Source: CALMEC01 sp964531025
GTDB taxonomy: Bacteria; Actinomycetota; Thermoleophilia; Miltoncostaeales; Miltoncostaeaceae
Reading direction: 5' to 3'
Length of the DNA stretch: 64,000 bases
Assembly (NCBI GenBank): GCA_964531025.1
Contig: CAZHDY010000001.1
Span: 1,302,001 to 1,366,000 of the forward strand
In this document: in pieces, positions 18,558-27,140 of the stretch
How the letters are laid out: the number at the start of each line of letters is the position of its first letter
How positions within the stretch are numbered: the first letter of the stretch is position 1
Program-made: the position numbers and the translations under genes
Notes under the pieces: model-generated
Seen by the model: the letters and a program-made list of their open reading frames with translations, nothing else
Told to the model about the DNA's origin: nothing
The model's database searches: none

Positions 18558-19492
18558 CCGCGTGGATGCCCCCGCCGGAGGACACCCTGCATCGCCTTGG
18601 TGCTGACGCCCGTGTACCGCTGCGTGGTGGCCAGGCTCGAGTGGCCGAGCACCTCCTGCACCACGCGGAGGTGTGCACCACCCTCGCCGTCGGGGCCCTC
18701 CAGGAGATGGGTCGCCGCGGCATGACGCAGCAGGTGCGGACCCCCGGCGCGACCGGCGGCACGAAGCCGCTTGGACACGATCCGGTAGACCGTGCTCCCG
18801 TCCAGGGGCCGGCCGGACCGGGTCAGGAAGACGGGCTCGGCATCAGAGGCCACGGCGGAGCGATGGACCAGATTCGGACGCCCGTCCTCCAGCCACCGGC
18901 GAAGCGCCTCGACGGCGTGCTCGGTCACCGGGACCGTGCGGGGCTTGCCGCCCTTGCCGACGACACGCAGGGTCTCGTGCTCGAAGTCGAGCCCGGCCAG
19001 CATGAGGTCACAGATCTCCTGACGTCGCAGACCGCTTCCGTAGAGGACCTCCATGATGGCCCGGTCGCGCAGGGCCAGCGACGCCTGCACCGGCGTCGCA
19101 TCCCCGGACTCTGCCCCGGCCGACTCGACCACCCGCGCGGCGTCATCCTGGGTCAGTCGCGGCACCGGCCCCGGGATCACCTTCGGTGCGTCGATCAGAT
19201 CGGTGGGCGAACGGCTGGGCGGGAAGTGCGGCGCCAGCCAGATGCCGAGGGCGACCCGCGCGCGCCGCCGCGTGGCGGGCGTCCACTCCAGGTCGCGGAA
19301 GCACGCATCCAGTGCGGACGCCGTCATCTCGGCGGGCCTGGCGACACCGTGGTCGGCCATCCACCGCGCCACGCGGCGGCAGTCGCCCAGGTACTCCTCC
19401 TTGGTACGCGGAGCCAGCTCACTGCGGCGCGCACCCTGGCGACCGAGGCGGTCGGCCAGATCGACGAGTGACGATTCCCAGGGATCCACCAT
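18554..19492 (-). CDS. Tyrosine recombinase, XerC/XerD-like (first of pair)
   Basis: A 312-residue tyrosine recombinase. Catalytic positions are visible in SGLRRQEI (Arg), GKGGKPRTVPV (Lys), HLLRHAAATHLLE (His, Arg), LGHSSLATT (His) and the tyrosine of TQRYTGVS. The ATG at 19492 shares one base with the TGA of the upstream kinase (TGATG), and the stop overlaps the next recombinase by 4 bases, so the three genes form one operon. The two recombinases differ clearly from each other in sequence, like an XerC/XerD pair, rather than being a recent duplication. Confidence 0.9.
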   Translation of the reverse strand: MVDPWESSLVDLADRLGRQGARRSELAPRTKEEYLGDCRRVARWMADHGVARPAEMTASALDACFRDLEWTPATRRRARVALGIWLAPHFPPSRSPTDLIDAPKVIPGPVPRLTQDDAARVVESAGAESGDATPVQASLALRDRAIMEVLYGSGLRRQEICDLMLAGLDFEHETLRVVGKGGKPRTVPVTEHAVEALRRWLEDGRPNLVHRSAVASDAEPVFLTRSGRPLDGSTVYRIVSKRLRAAGRAGGPHLLRHAAATHLLEGPDGEGGAHLRVVQEVLGHSSLATTQRYTGVSTKAMQGVLRRGHPRG

Positions 19493-21006
19493 CAGGACTT
19501 CTCCACGCCCATGACGGTGACCTCCCCGATGCGGACCCAGTGGGGGTTCGCCGCCTCGCCGTCACCGCGTGGAAGCTCCGTCCACCAGAGGAGGAGAGCG
19601 CCGTGCGCGGTGTCGGAGGACAGCGGGATCGTGGTGACCGGGCTCTCCAGCGCCCCTTCCCACAACGGCTCACCACGGGACAGAGCGTCCGCGGACGAGA
19701 GGTCCACCGAACCGTCCATCACACGTAGTTTCCCGCCGGGAGTCGGGGTGTCGATCGTGATCGTGTGCACGAAGGTCGACGTGGGGAACGTCAGCTTGAG
19801 CCCGACGCCGTCCTTTCCCATCGACGCCTGCTGATACTGCTCCGTCCGCCAATTGGTGTCGGGATTCCCGTCGTTGAGGTTGCCAAGGTCCTCGGGGTTC
19901 TCCTTACCGTCGTTGCCGAAGGGATCGACGTCGGTCGGCGTGTACTGGATCTTCACCGGATCGCTCGTCGGCGGCGACGATCCGCCACCGATCGTATCGC
20001 TGCGCAGGTCCGGGATGAGGACGGCCGCCGCCGCGACCAGGGCGGCCACGATGAGCAGCCCCACCACCCAGGCCAGGATCCCACGACCGCGACCGGGACG
20101 CACGCCCTCGCGACGGGCGTCACGCCGGCGGATGGCCCGCATCTTCGAGGTGGTGGGATCCTCCTGACCCGTCGCGGTATCCGGCTCGACCTCACCCATG
20201 AGCGCCGCGGCGAACGCGTCTGCCGTGGCGAATCGCCGTCGCGGGTCCTTACGCATGGCGCGCATGCAGGTCTCGGCCAGGTCGGCCGGGATGTCGGGGG
20301 CGATCGTGCGCGGATCCGGTGCGTCCTCGTACACGTGCTTGGTCGCGACGGCCACTGCGGTGTCACCGGTGAACGGCAACCGCCCCGTCAGCGCCTCGAA
20401 CAGCACGACACCGAGGGAGTAGACGTCGCTCCGGGCGTCCACCTCCTTGCCCTCGGCCTGCTCGGGCGCGAGGTAGTCGCTCGACCCGATCACGATGCCG
20501 GTGCGCGTGAGGTTGTTCTCGGCCTCCAGGAAACGGGCGATGCCGAAGTCGGTGAGCTTGGCCGTCCCCTCGGTGTCCACGAGGACGTTGTGCGACTTGA
20601 TGTCGCGATGCACGACTCCCGAGCGATGCGCCGCCGCCAGAGCCCGCGCGATCTGCGCCACCACCGTGCTGGCGCGTTCCGGCGCCATGCGCCCGTGCTG
20701 GCGGAGGATCGTCTTCAGGTCCTGCCCCTCGACCAGCTCGAACACGAGGAACGGCTCGTCGTCCATGCCCCCCTGGTCGAGCAGGCGGACCAGGTTGGGG
20801 TGCGAGAGACCCGCGACTGCCCGGCCCTCACGACGGAAGCGCTCCTCGAGCTCCGGGTCACCGTGCAGACGCGCATGAAGGCGCTTCACCGCGACCTCAC
20901 GGCCCAGCACCGTGTCGGTCGCACGCCACACCGTGGCCATACCGCCCCGGCCGATCAGGCCGTCGACGCGGTAGCGACCCCCGAGAAGCTGGGCGTCAGC
21001 GGACAC
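19492..21006 (-). CDS. Receptor Ser/Thr kinase with discoidin-like domain
   Basis: A 504-residue protein starting at GTG 21006. The kinase domain (about 9-275) has GRGGMATVWRA, AVKRL, HRDIKSHN, DFGIARF and APEQ motifs. A basic stretch precedes one transmembrane helix at about 311-331 (ILAWVVGLLIVAALVAAAAV). The extracellular part (about 365-500) contains NLNDGNPDTNWRTEQY, a pattern of F5/8 (discoidin, carbohydrate-binding) folds. It heads an operon with two tyrosine recombinases, an unusual partner for a kinase. Ligand and targets are unknown. Confidence 0.88.
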   Translation of the reverse strand: MSADAQLLGGRYRVDGLIGRGGMATVWRATDTVLGREVAVKRLHARLHGDPELEERFRREGRAVAGLSHPNLVRLLDQGGMDDEPFLVFELVEGQDLKTILRQHGRMAPERASTVVAQIARALAAAHRSGVVHRDIKSHNVLVDTEGTAKLTDFGIARFLEAENNLTRTGIVIGSSDYLAPEQAEGKEVDARSDVYSLGVVLFEALTGRLPFTGDTAVAVATKHVYEDAPDPRTIAPDIPADLAETCMRAMRKDPRRRFATADAFAAALMGEVEPDTATGQEDPTTSKMRAIRRRDARREGVRPGRGRGILAWVVGLLIVAALVAAAAVLIPDLRSDTIGGGSSPPTSDPVKIQYTPTDVDPFGNDGKENPEDLGNLNDGNPDTNWRTEQYQQASMGKDGVGLKLTFPTSTFVHTITIDTPTPGGKLRVMDGSVDLSSADALSRGEPLWEGALESPVTTIPLSSDTAHGALLLWWTELPRGDGEAANPHWVRIGEVTVMGVEKS

Positions 21007-21205
21007 CCGTCACCGTCCGTGTTCCGCGGAGATACGGCCGCGACGGACGTAACCCGGAACCGTGCTGCATGGAGTGACGATAGCCCACGCCGGACAGATA
21101 CTCCGTGCCCATGGTCCGGTCCTCTCACCCGCGGCCAGCCTGCAACGTGTGAATCACGCTCACCGCTTGAGCCTCGCGCGCCATTCGAGTACCCTGCATC
21201 GGCCC

Positions 21206-21287
21206 GGGGGGATGCCCGAGTGGTCAAAGGGAACGGTCTGTAAAATCGTCGGCTCCGCCTACGGAGGTTCGAACCCTCCTCCCCCCA
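21206..21287 (+). tRNA. tRNA-Tyr (GTA)
   Basis: Class II tRNA: acceptor GGGGGGA/TCCCCCC, anticodon GTA in CTGTAAA, a variable arm of moderate length, T-arm GGAGG-TTCGAAC-CCTCC, discriminator A. First of three tRNA genes in tandem. Confidence 0.95.
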
Positions 21288-21310
21288 CTACCGGCCTCGG
21301 CCGGTGTTTC

Positions 21311-21383
<73 letters not shown>

Positions 21384-21401
21384 TCCCCAGCGGGGAAACC
21401 G

Positions 21402-21475
21402 GGCGGCGTAGCTCAGTTGGTTAGAGCAGCGGAATCATAATCCGCGTGTCGTAGGTTCGAGTCCTACCGCCGCTA
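21402..21475 (+). tRNA. tRNA-Met (CAT)
   Basis: Cloverleaf with acceptor GGCGGCG/CGCCGCT, anticodon loop ATCATAA (anticodon CAT) and discriminator A. The first acceptor pair is G-U, and there is no initiator-type run of three G-C pairs in the anticodon stem, so this looks like elongator Met. The tRNA-Ile2 alternative (CAT modified by TilS) is less likely. Confidence 0.9.
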
Positions 21476-21576
21476 CTCACTCCGCCCCGGTCCGGTGACC
21501 GGGGCCGCGTCGGCGCTCCACGTCGAATCGTCCCCGCATCCTGCGGAAATCTCCATGGAAATCACCCCTGGGGCGA

Positions 21577-21582
21577 TAGACT
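21577..21582 (+). promoter_or_regulatory. -10-like box for the HD-GYP gene
   Basis: TAGACT within GCGATAGACTGG, about 63 bases before the GTG at 21646. An AAGGA ribosome-binding site lies just before that GTG, so this gene would have a conventional leader. Confidence 0.35.
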
Positions 21583-21645
21583 GGATGACCCGCGCCCTGA
21601 GGTCGGCACCGTCCGCACGGACCGCCACGAAGGATCCACGAAACA

Positions 21646-23031
21646 GTGAATCGCCCGGCCAAGACCGTCATCACCGTGACCCTCACGCTGGGTGGAGCCG
21701 CGGTCGCCCTGGCATCGACGCTGGCCGTGGGCTCCGACACGCCCGCCATCGCGCTCTGGCTGGGTCTGCTCATCGGCGGCGCCATCATGGAGATCGCGAC
21801 CCTCGAGGGCAAGGACGACGAGGAGCTGGAGCACCCCTTCAGCCTCGCCGCGAGCTTCCACCTCGCCGGGGCGATCCTGCTGCCGCCGGGGTGGGCCGCC
21901 CTGGTCGCGGGCGCATCGACGATGCTCGGCGAGACCGCCCGCCGCAGAACACCCGTCCGCGTCGGGTTCAACGGAGCCGTCGCAACCGTCGCCACGCTCG
22001 CCGCCGCCAGCGTCTTCCAGGGCATGGCACCGGACGGAGCGTTCGAGAACTTCGAGTGGAGCGTCTACCCGCCGATCCTCACCATGTGGTTCACCTACGT
22101 GGTCGTGTCGATCGTCGCCGTGGTGTCGATCTCCGCCGCCATGACGCAACGGCGCTGGAACCCGATGGCCGTGGTCCGCGGACCGGAGCTGGTGAGCTAC
22201 GTGATGGAGGGATGCCTGGCCGTCGTGCTCGCCATCCTCATCAACGAGGCGCCCCGGGTCCTCCTGTTCGGCGTTCTCCTCCTGGTCGCCGTGTTCCTCG
22301 CGATGAAGCGCCACCGCGCGCTGCGGCACGAGACGCGCGAGACCCTGAAGGCACTGGCAGCCGCGGTCGACGCCCGAGACCCCTACACCGCCCAGCACTC
22401 CGAACGTGTGGGTGATCTGGCGTCACGTCTGGCCGAAGCGGTGGAACTGCCCGAGCAGACGATCATCGACACACGTTGGGCCGGTCGCCTTCACGACCTG
22501 GGGAAGGTCGTCGTCGACAACTCGATCCTCCACAAGCCCGGTGCCCTGGACGACGACGAGTGGGAGCTGATGCGAAGCCACCCCATCGTGTCGGCGGACC
22601 TCCTGTCGTCCCTCAGCCTCACCCGCTCCCTGCTGCCGGCCATCCGTCAGCACCACGAGCGGCAGGACGGAAAGGGGTACTTCAACGTGCCCGGCGAGGA
22701 GATCTCGCTGGGCGCGTCGATGCTGACCCTGGCCGACTCCTTCGACGCCATGACGACCGACCGGCCGTACCGGAAGGCCATGCCGGTCGAGGACGCCCTG
22801 GCCATCATCGAGTCCGGCCTCGGCACACACTTCCACGCCGAGCTGGGCCGGGCCTTCATCGCGATGATCCGTGAGGAGCCGATCCCGAAAGTCGACCTCG
22901 ACTGGAAGCCTCCCCGGCCACCTGCGCCACCGGCGGCCGAGAGCGAGGCCCTTCACCGGGACGAGGTCGCCGACCCCGACCGTCTGGTGCCGGCGGACGG
23001 CACCACCACCACGCCACCGCTGGTACCCTGA
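21646..23031 (+). CDS. Membrane HD-GYP domain protein
   Basis: A 461-residue protein. The N-terminal half (about 8-225) has six or so hydrophobic segments, a membrane sensor. The HD-GYP phosphodiesterase domain (about 240-405) shows HSERVG (His near 251), GRLHDLGK (near 281-287), HHERQDGKGYF (near 337-347) and LADSFDAMTTDRPYR. HD-GYP domains degrade cyclic di-GMP, but the GYP signature reads GYF here, which may alter activity or simply be drift. The C-terminal tail of about 50 residues is proline-rich and disordered. Start is GTG 21646 with AAGGA upstream. Cobalamin riboswitch sequence begins just after its stop. Confidence 0.85.
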   Translation: MNRPAKTVITVTLTLGGAAVALASTLAVGSDTPAIALWLGLLIGGAIMEIATLEGKDDEELEHPFSLAASFHLAGAILLPPGWAALVAGASTMLGETARRRTPVRVGFNGAVATVATLAAASVFQGMAPDGAFENFEWSVYPPILTMWFTYVVVSIVAVVSISAAMTQRRWNPMAVVRGPELVSYVMEGCLAVVLAILINEAPRVLLFGVLLLVAVFLAMKRHRALRHETRETLKALAAAVDARDPYTAQHSERVGDLASRLAEAVELPEQTIIDTRWAGRLHDLGKVVVDNSILHKPGALDDDEWELMRSHPIVSADLLSSLSLTRSLLPAIRQHHERQDGKGYFNVPGEEISLGASMLTLADSFDAMTTDRPYRKAMPVEDALAIIESGLGTHFHAELGRAFIAMIREEPIPKVDLDWKPPRPPAPPAAESEALHRDEVADPDRLVPADGTTTTPPLVP

Positions 23032-23042
23032 CTCCGTTCGCG

Positions 23043-23235
23043 CGGTGGTCGCCCTCGGGCGCTTGAGGGAAGTCGGTGAGAGGCCGACGCGGTCCCGCCA
23101 CTGTAACCGCGAGCGGTGTCACACGGCAGAGTCCGGCCACTGAGGATCCCTCGGGAAGGCGTGACCCCGCATCGACCGGGAGCCAGGAGACCTGCCCCGC
23201 CGGACATCGACGAAGAGCCACGCGGCAACCACCGC
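23043..23235 (+). promoter_or_regulatory. Cobalamin (B12) riboswitch
   Basis: The conserved core is directly visible: GGGAAGTCGGTGAGAGGCCG near 23067-23086, then the CCGCCACTGTAACC segment, and the B12 box AGCCAGGAGACCTGCC at 23181-23196. The length and order match adenosyl/hydroxocobalamin riboswitches. It ends about 20 bases before the GTG at 23253, so it probably hides the ribosome-binding site (GGAG at 23240-23243) when cobalamin is bound. Confidence 0.95.
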
Positions 23236-23252
23236 TCCGAGGAGAGACGCGG

Positions 23253-24137
23253 GTGCGCAACCGAATCCGGATCGTCCTCGCCGCGCTTCTCATCGCGACG
23301 CTCGTCCTCACCGGCTGCGAGCGCGTCTCCGATCGCACGGGGTCCGACGCCGCGCTTCTCGTCACGGAGGGCTACGGGGAGCACGTCCTGTCCGAAGACG
23401 GGCTCGCGGCCGGCCGGTCCGTGATGGACGGCCTGCGCGCGACCCACACGGTGGAGACCGACTTCGGCGGGGGATTCGTCTCGTCCATCGACGGGCGGCG
23501 CATGGAGACGAACCCGGCACGTGACTGGCTCTACTTCGTGAACGGGATACATGCGGGGCGCGGGGCGGACGCGTACACCGTCCGTTCCGGCGACCGGATC
23601 TGGTGGGACTACCGGGAGTGGCAGGGCCATCCCACCGCGTACGGCGCCGTCGGCAGCTGGCCGGAGCCGTTCGTGAACGGCTACCCGTCACGCCCGGAGG
23701 CGGTGACGGCCGACGCGCCGTTCGACACCGTCCTGCGCGACCGCGGCGTGAACGTGGTCACGTCGGACAGCCCCTGGCGCGTTCGCGTGGACTCGGACGC
23801 GGGGCTCGCCGACCGCGACCCCGTCTGGCGACGTGTCCGCGACGCGTCCGACACGGACCTGCTGGCACGTATCCACCGGGGTTCCGTGGAAGTGATCGAC
23901 GCCAAGGGAAGATGGGTACCCGTGTCGGGTGGCCGTGCCGTCGCGGTCGTCGTCCCGACGGGCAACACGACCGAGGACGGCGGGGCGCTCATGGCCGTCG
24001 TCGGCATCACGCGCGACGACGCAGGGCGCGCAGCGCAGACCATCGCCGCCGATCCGGGCGCCCTCCGGGGCCGCTTCGCCGTCGCATTCGACGGCACGGG
24101 AAAGCCCACCGCGAGCGCCGGCTGGGAGACGCCGTGA
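23253..24137 (+). CDS. DUF4430 lipoprotein, likely cobalamin-binding
   Basis: A 294-residue predicted lipoprotein. The N-terminus (VRNRIRIVLAALLIATLV) leads to a lipobox LTGC with the modified cysteine near residue 22. Residues about 60-140 match the DUF4430 pattern shared with the C-terminal domain of transcobalamin: VETDFGGGFVSSIDG, DWLYFVNG and GDRIWWDYREW. The remaining 150 residues form a domain I do not recognise. It is the first gene after the riboswitch and overlaps the ECF T-component gene (GTGA). Together this suggests an extracellular cobalamin (or cobamide) receptor feeding the transporter. Confidence 0.85.
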   Translation: MRNRIRIVLAALLIATLVLTGCERVSDRTGSDAALLVTEGYGEHVLSEDGLAAGRSVMDGLRATHTVETDFGGGFVSSIDGRRMETNPARDWLYFVNGIHAGRGADAYTVRSGDRIWWDYREWQGHPTAYGAVGSWPEPFVNGYPSRPEAVTADAPFDTVLRDRGVNVVTSDSPWRVRVDSDAGLADRDPVWRRVRDASDTDLLARIHRGSVEVIDAKGRWVPVSGGRAVAVVVPTGNTTEDGGALMAVVGITRDDAGRAAQTIAADPGALRGRFAVAFDGTGKPTASAGWETP

Positions 24138-24988
24138 CCGACGGGGTCCGGGCACCGGGTCCGCTCCTCCTCATGGGCGTCGGGCTGTGCCTCATCGCGT
24201 TCACGACGACACAGCCGCTCATCATCGGATCGGTCCTCGTGGTGGCGCTCCTTCTGACCGGTGCCGCGCCGGCACGGAGCTCCCTGATCCTGACCATCGC
24301 CGCGATCGTCGCGGTCGGTGTCGTCATCCTCAACCCGTTCGTCCAGGCCAACGGCGACCTGATCCTGTTCGAGCTCCCCGACGTCCCCCTCTTCGACATG
24401 CAGGTCACCCTCGAGGAGGTCGTTGCGGGACTCGTGCTCGGCGCACGCGCCGCGGCGGTCACCCTGATCGTGATGTCCGTCCTCGCGCTGGCCGACCCGG
24501 ACCGGCTGCTGACGCTGGCGTCCCGCCTCGCGCCCAACTCGGCACTGGCGGCGTCCATCGCGGCACGCCTGGTCCCGACGCTCCGTCGTGATGCGGCGGG
24601 GCTCACGGAGACGGCACGTCTGCGCGGCCACCGGCTCACCACCGGCCCGTGGCGATCCCGCGCACGCACCGCGGGCGCACTTGCCGTCCCGTTGGTCGGA
24701 AGCTCACTCGACCGGGCGATCGACGTGGCAGAGGCCATGTCGGCCCGCGGGTACGGCACGGGGCCGACGACCCGGCCACCGCGGCGGCAGCTCGAACCGC
24801 CGGATCGAGTGGTGTCGGCCGGGGCCGTCGTCCTCATCGTCGTCGGCACCCTCACGATCGCGGGGGTCGTCGGCGACTTCCGCTTCTATCCCCGGCTCGC
24901 GAGCATCGGTGAAACGGGCTCTCTGATCGCCACCATGACGATCCTCGTGGCGGGATCCGCAGCGGCGGCAGCGGCGGCCCGACGATGA
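24134..24988 (+). CDS. ECF transporter T component (CbiQ-like)
   Basis: A 284-residue membrane protein with about six hydrophobic segments. The coupling-helix motif AEAMSARGYG (Ala-Arg-Gly) near residue 204 is the signature of energy-coupling factor T subunits, and a second conserved stretch, AARLVPTLRRDA, lies near residue 144. It starts at GTG 24134 within the stop of the DUF4430 gene and overlaps the ATPase gene by 4 bases. T subunits couple ATP hydrolysis to movement of the S (substrate-binding) subunit. Confidence 0.9.
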   Translation: MTDGVRAPGPLLLMGVGLCLIAFTTTQPLIIGSVLVVALLLTGAAPARSSLILTIAAIVAVGVVILNPFVQANGDLILFELPDVPLFDMQVTLEEVVAGLVLGARAAAVTLIVMSVLALADPDRLLTLASRLAPNSALAASIAARLVPTLRRDAAGLTETARLRGHRLTTGPWRSRARTAGALAVPLVGSSLDRAIDVAEAMSARGYGTGPTTRPPRRQLEPPDRVVSAGAVVLIVVGTLTIAGVVGDFRFYPRLASIGETGSLIATMTILVAGSAAAAAAARR

Positions 24989-26361
24989 CGCTCGCTCACG
25001 TCGACAACGTGACCTTCCTCCCGTCCGGCGCCGCGCGACCCGCCCTGAGGGATCTCACGCTCACCGTGGACGCGGGCACCATCACCCTCGTGCGCGGATC
25101 GTCCGGCGGAGGGAAGTCGACACTGCTGCGCACGTTCTCGGGTCTGGTGCCGCACTTCCGCGGTGGCACGTTCGCCGGACGCGTCCTGGTCGACGGCATC
25201 GACACCCGGCGCGCGTCGGTCGCCGAGCTGGGCCAGGTCGTCGGCTCGGTCTTCCAGGATCCCGAGACCCAGGCGGTCCGCAGCACGGTGAGCTCGGACA
25301 TCTCGTTCGGGCTCGAGAGCCGCGGGGTGGAGCCGTCCGCGATCCCCGCAGCCATCGCCGACGCGCTGCGGCGCGTCGATGCCGAGCACCTCGCCGAGCG
25401 AAGGATCGCCACCCTGTCGGGAGGCGAGCGCCAGCGCGTGGCGATCGCCGGCGCCATCGCCCACCGGCCGAAGCTGCTCGTCCTGGACGAGCCGACGTCA
25501 CAACTTGACGCGGCGGGTATCACCGCGCTCTGCGCGGTCCTTCACGACCTCGCCGCCGACGGCGTCGGCATCGTGGTCAGCGAGCATAACGACCACCGCA
25601 TGTCACTCGATCCCGACCAGGCGATCTGGATGGAGGACGGCGGATGCGTCACCCCGCCGGTGTCGCCGCCGGCGTCCTCCGCCCGCTCCTCTCCACCGTC
25701 TGGGGACGTGCTGATAGCGGTCCGCGGACTGCGCGTGTCGTTGGGCGACCGCGACGTGCTCCACGCGACGGACCTGGACGTGCGTTCGGGTGAGGTGCTC
25801 GCCGTCACCGGCGGCAACGGCAGCGGCAAGACCACGCTTCTGCGGACACTTGTCGGCGTGCAGGAGGCAGCCGACGGGCACATCACGATCAACGGACGTG
25901 ACGCGAGCGACCTGTCCGCCGAGGAGCGCGCGGAGAGCATCGCCTACCTGCCCCAGGACGGGGGACGCCGCCTGCTACGTGAACGCGTGGCTGACGAGAT
26001 CGCCGACGCAGTCTGGACGACCGCCGCCGGCGCCGCCGAGGCCACACGTGATCTCGAGCTCTCCGCGTTCGCCGACCGCCATCCGATGGACCTCTCCGTC
26101 GGCGAACGGGAACGGGTCGCCATCGCAGCGGTCCTCGCCTCGTCGCGTCCCGTCCTCCTCCTGGACGAGCCCACCCGCGGCATGGATCCACAGCGCCGCC
26201 GACGGATGGGCGCCGTTCTGCGCCGATACGCCGCGCGGGGCGCCGCGGTCGTCGTGGTCACCCACGACCGGCAGCTGGTGTCCGAGATCGCGGACCGCCA
26301 TCTGTCCATCGTGAACGGCACGGTGCGACCGGCCCGGACGGGCGAAGTGGTCGTCACATGA
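24985..26361 (+). CDS. Fused double ECF ABC ATPase
   Basis: A 458-residue protein holding two ABC ATPase domains. Domain 1: Walker A GSSGGGKST (near residue 37), Q-loop VFQDPETQ, signature LSGGERQRV and Walker B LLVLDEPTS. Domain 2 (from about residue 240): Walker A GGNGSGKTT, signature LSVGERERV and Walker B VLLLDEPTRGMD. In many organisms these are two proteins, EcfA1 and EcfA2; here they are fused. A proline/serine-rich linker separates them. It is translationally coupled to both neighbours. Confidence 0.93.
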   Translation: MTLAHVDNVTFLPSGAARPALRDLTLTVDAGTITLVRGSSGGGKSTLLRTFSGLVPHFRGGTFAGRVLVDGIDTRRASVAELGQVVGSVFQDPETQAVRSTVSSDISFGLESRGVEPSAIPAAIADALRRVDAEHLAERRIATLSGGERQRVAIAGAIAHRPKLLVLDEPTSQLDAAGITALCAVLHDLAADGVGIVVSEHNDHRMSLDPDQAIWMEDGGCVTPPVSPPASSARSSPPSGDVLIAVRGLRVSLGDRDVLHATDLDVRSGEVLAVTGGNGSGKTTLLRTLVGVQEAADGHITINGRDASDLSAEERAESIAYLPQDGGRRLLRERVADEIADAVWTTAAGAAEATRDLELSAFADRHPMDLSVGERERVAIAAVLASSRPVLLLDEPTRGMDPQRRRRMGAVLRRYAARGAAVVVVTHDRQLVSEIADRHLSIVNGTVRPARTGEVVVT

Positions 26362-27011
26362 CGAGCACCGCCGCCCTCACCGCCACGACGGTGATCACCA
26401 TCCTCGCCGTCGGCCTCGTCGCGGTCGAGCGGGGTCGGCCCGATGCGCGGCGCCTGGCGATCGTCGCGGCACTCGCAGCAGCAGCCGCGGCCAGCCGCAT
26501 CCTTTTCGTCGCGCTTCCCAACGTCAAGCCCGTCACCGTCATCGTCCTGGTGACGGGAGCGACCCTGGGGCCGCGAGCGGGGTTCGCCGTCGGAGCCCTG
26601 ACACCGCTCCTGTCGAACATGGCGCTCGGTCAGGGCACGTGGACGCCCGCGCAGATGGCGCTCTGGGGCCTTGCCGGTGTCACGGGCGCGGCGCTCGGAT
26701 TCGTCTGCCGCAATCCCCGTGGTCTGGCCGCCGTGGGATTCGTCTGGGGGTTCCTCTTCGGCTGGGCGATGAACCTCTGGACGCTCGCCGTCCTCGGTCC
26801 CGTGCTCAACTGGGCGTCGTTTGTCGCGACATCCGGAAGGAGCCTCTCATTCGATACCGCGCACGCGGTGGGCAACGTCGTCTTCGCCCTCACCATCGGC
26901 GGGGCGCTGACCCGGCTCCTGCTGCGCTACCGCAATCGTCTGACGGTCACCATCATCTGGGCGGATCCCACGCCGGATCCGGTTCCGGCCCTCACCGAGA
27001 ACTCGAGCTGA
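26358..27011 (+). CDS. ECF transporter S component, predicted cobalamin uptake
   Basis: A 217-residue hydrophobic protein with about six transmembrane segments. LPNVKPVTVIVLVTGATLGP and GALTPLLSNMALGQGTWTPAQM resemble the substrate-specificity subunits of ECF transporters. It is the last gene of the riboswitch-controlled operon, so cobalamin or a precursor is the expected substrate. The substrate assignment rests on the riboswitch and DUF4430 partner, not on motifs in this protein. Confidence 0.85.
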   Translation: MTSTAALTATTVITILAVGLVAVERGRPDARRLAIVAALAAAAAASRILFVALPNVKPVTVIVLVTGATLGPRAGFAVGALTPLLSNMALGQGTWTPAQMALWGLAGVTGAALGFVCRNPRGLAAVGFVWGFLFGWAMNLWTLAVLGPVLNWASFVATSGRSLSFDTAHAVGNVVFALTIGGALTRLLLRYRNRLTVTIIWADPTPDPVPALTENSS

Positions 27012-27082
27012 GGGGCCCCTCCCCGTATCCGCATGCGTGTCGCCCAACCATTCGATTGACAATCCGAACGGATGGGCTCGGA

Positions 27083-27107
27083 GGACCCGGTGGTTTTCCG
27101 GGCCCCT
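27083..27107. terminator. Possible terminator between convergent genes
   Basis: An imperfect hairpin, GGACCCGG with CCGGGCCC around a loop containing TTTT, lies between the convergent S-component and lyase genes. A second palindrome, GAGGGGCCCCTC, overlaps the S-component stop codon at 27010-27021. Either could terminate transcription. Confidence 0.35.
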
Positions 27108-27140
27108 CACCACCATCGACGACTCCGCTCGGATGTGGAC

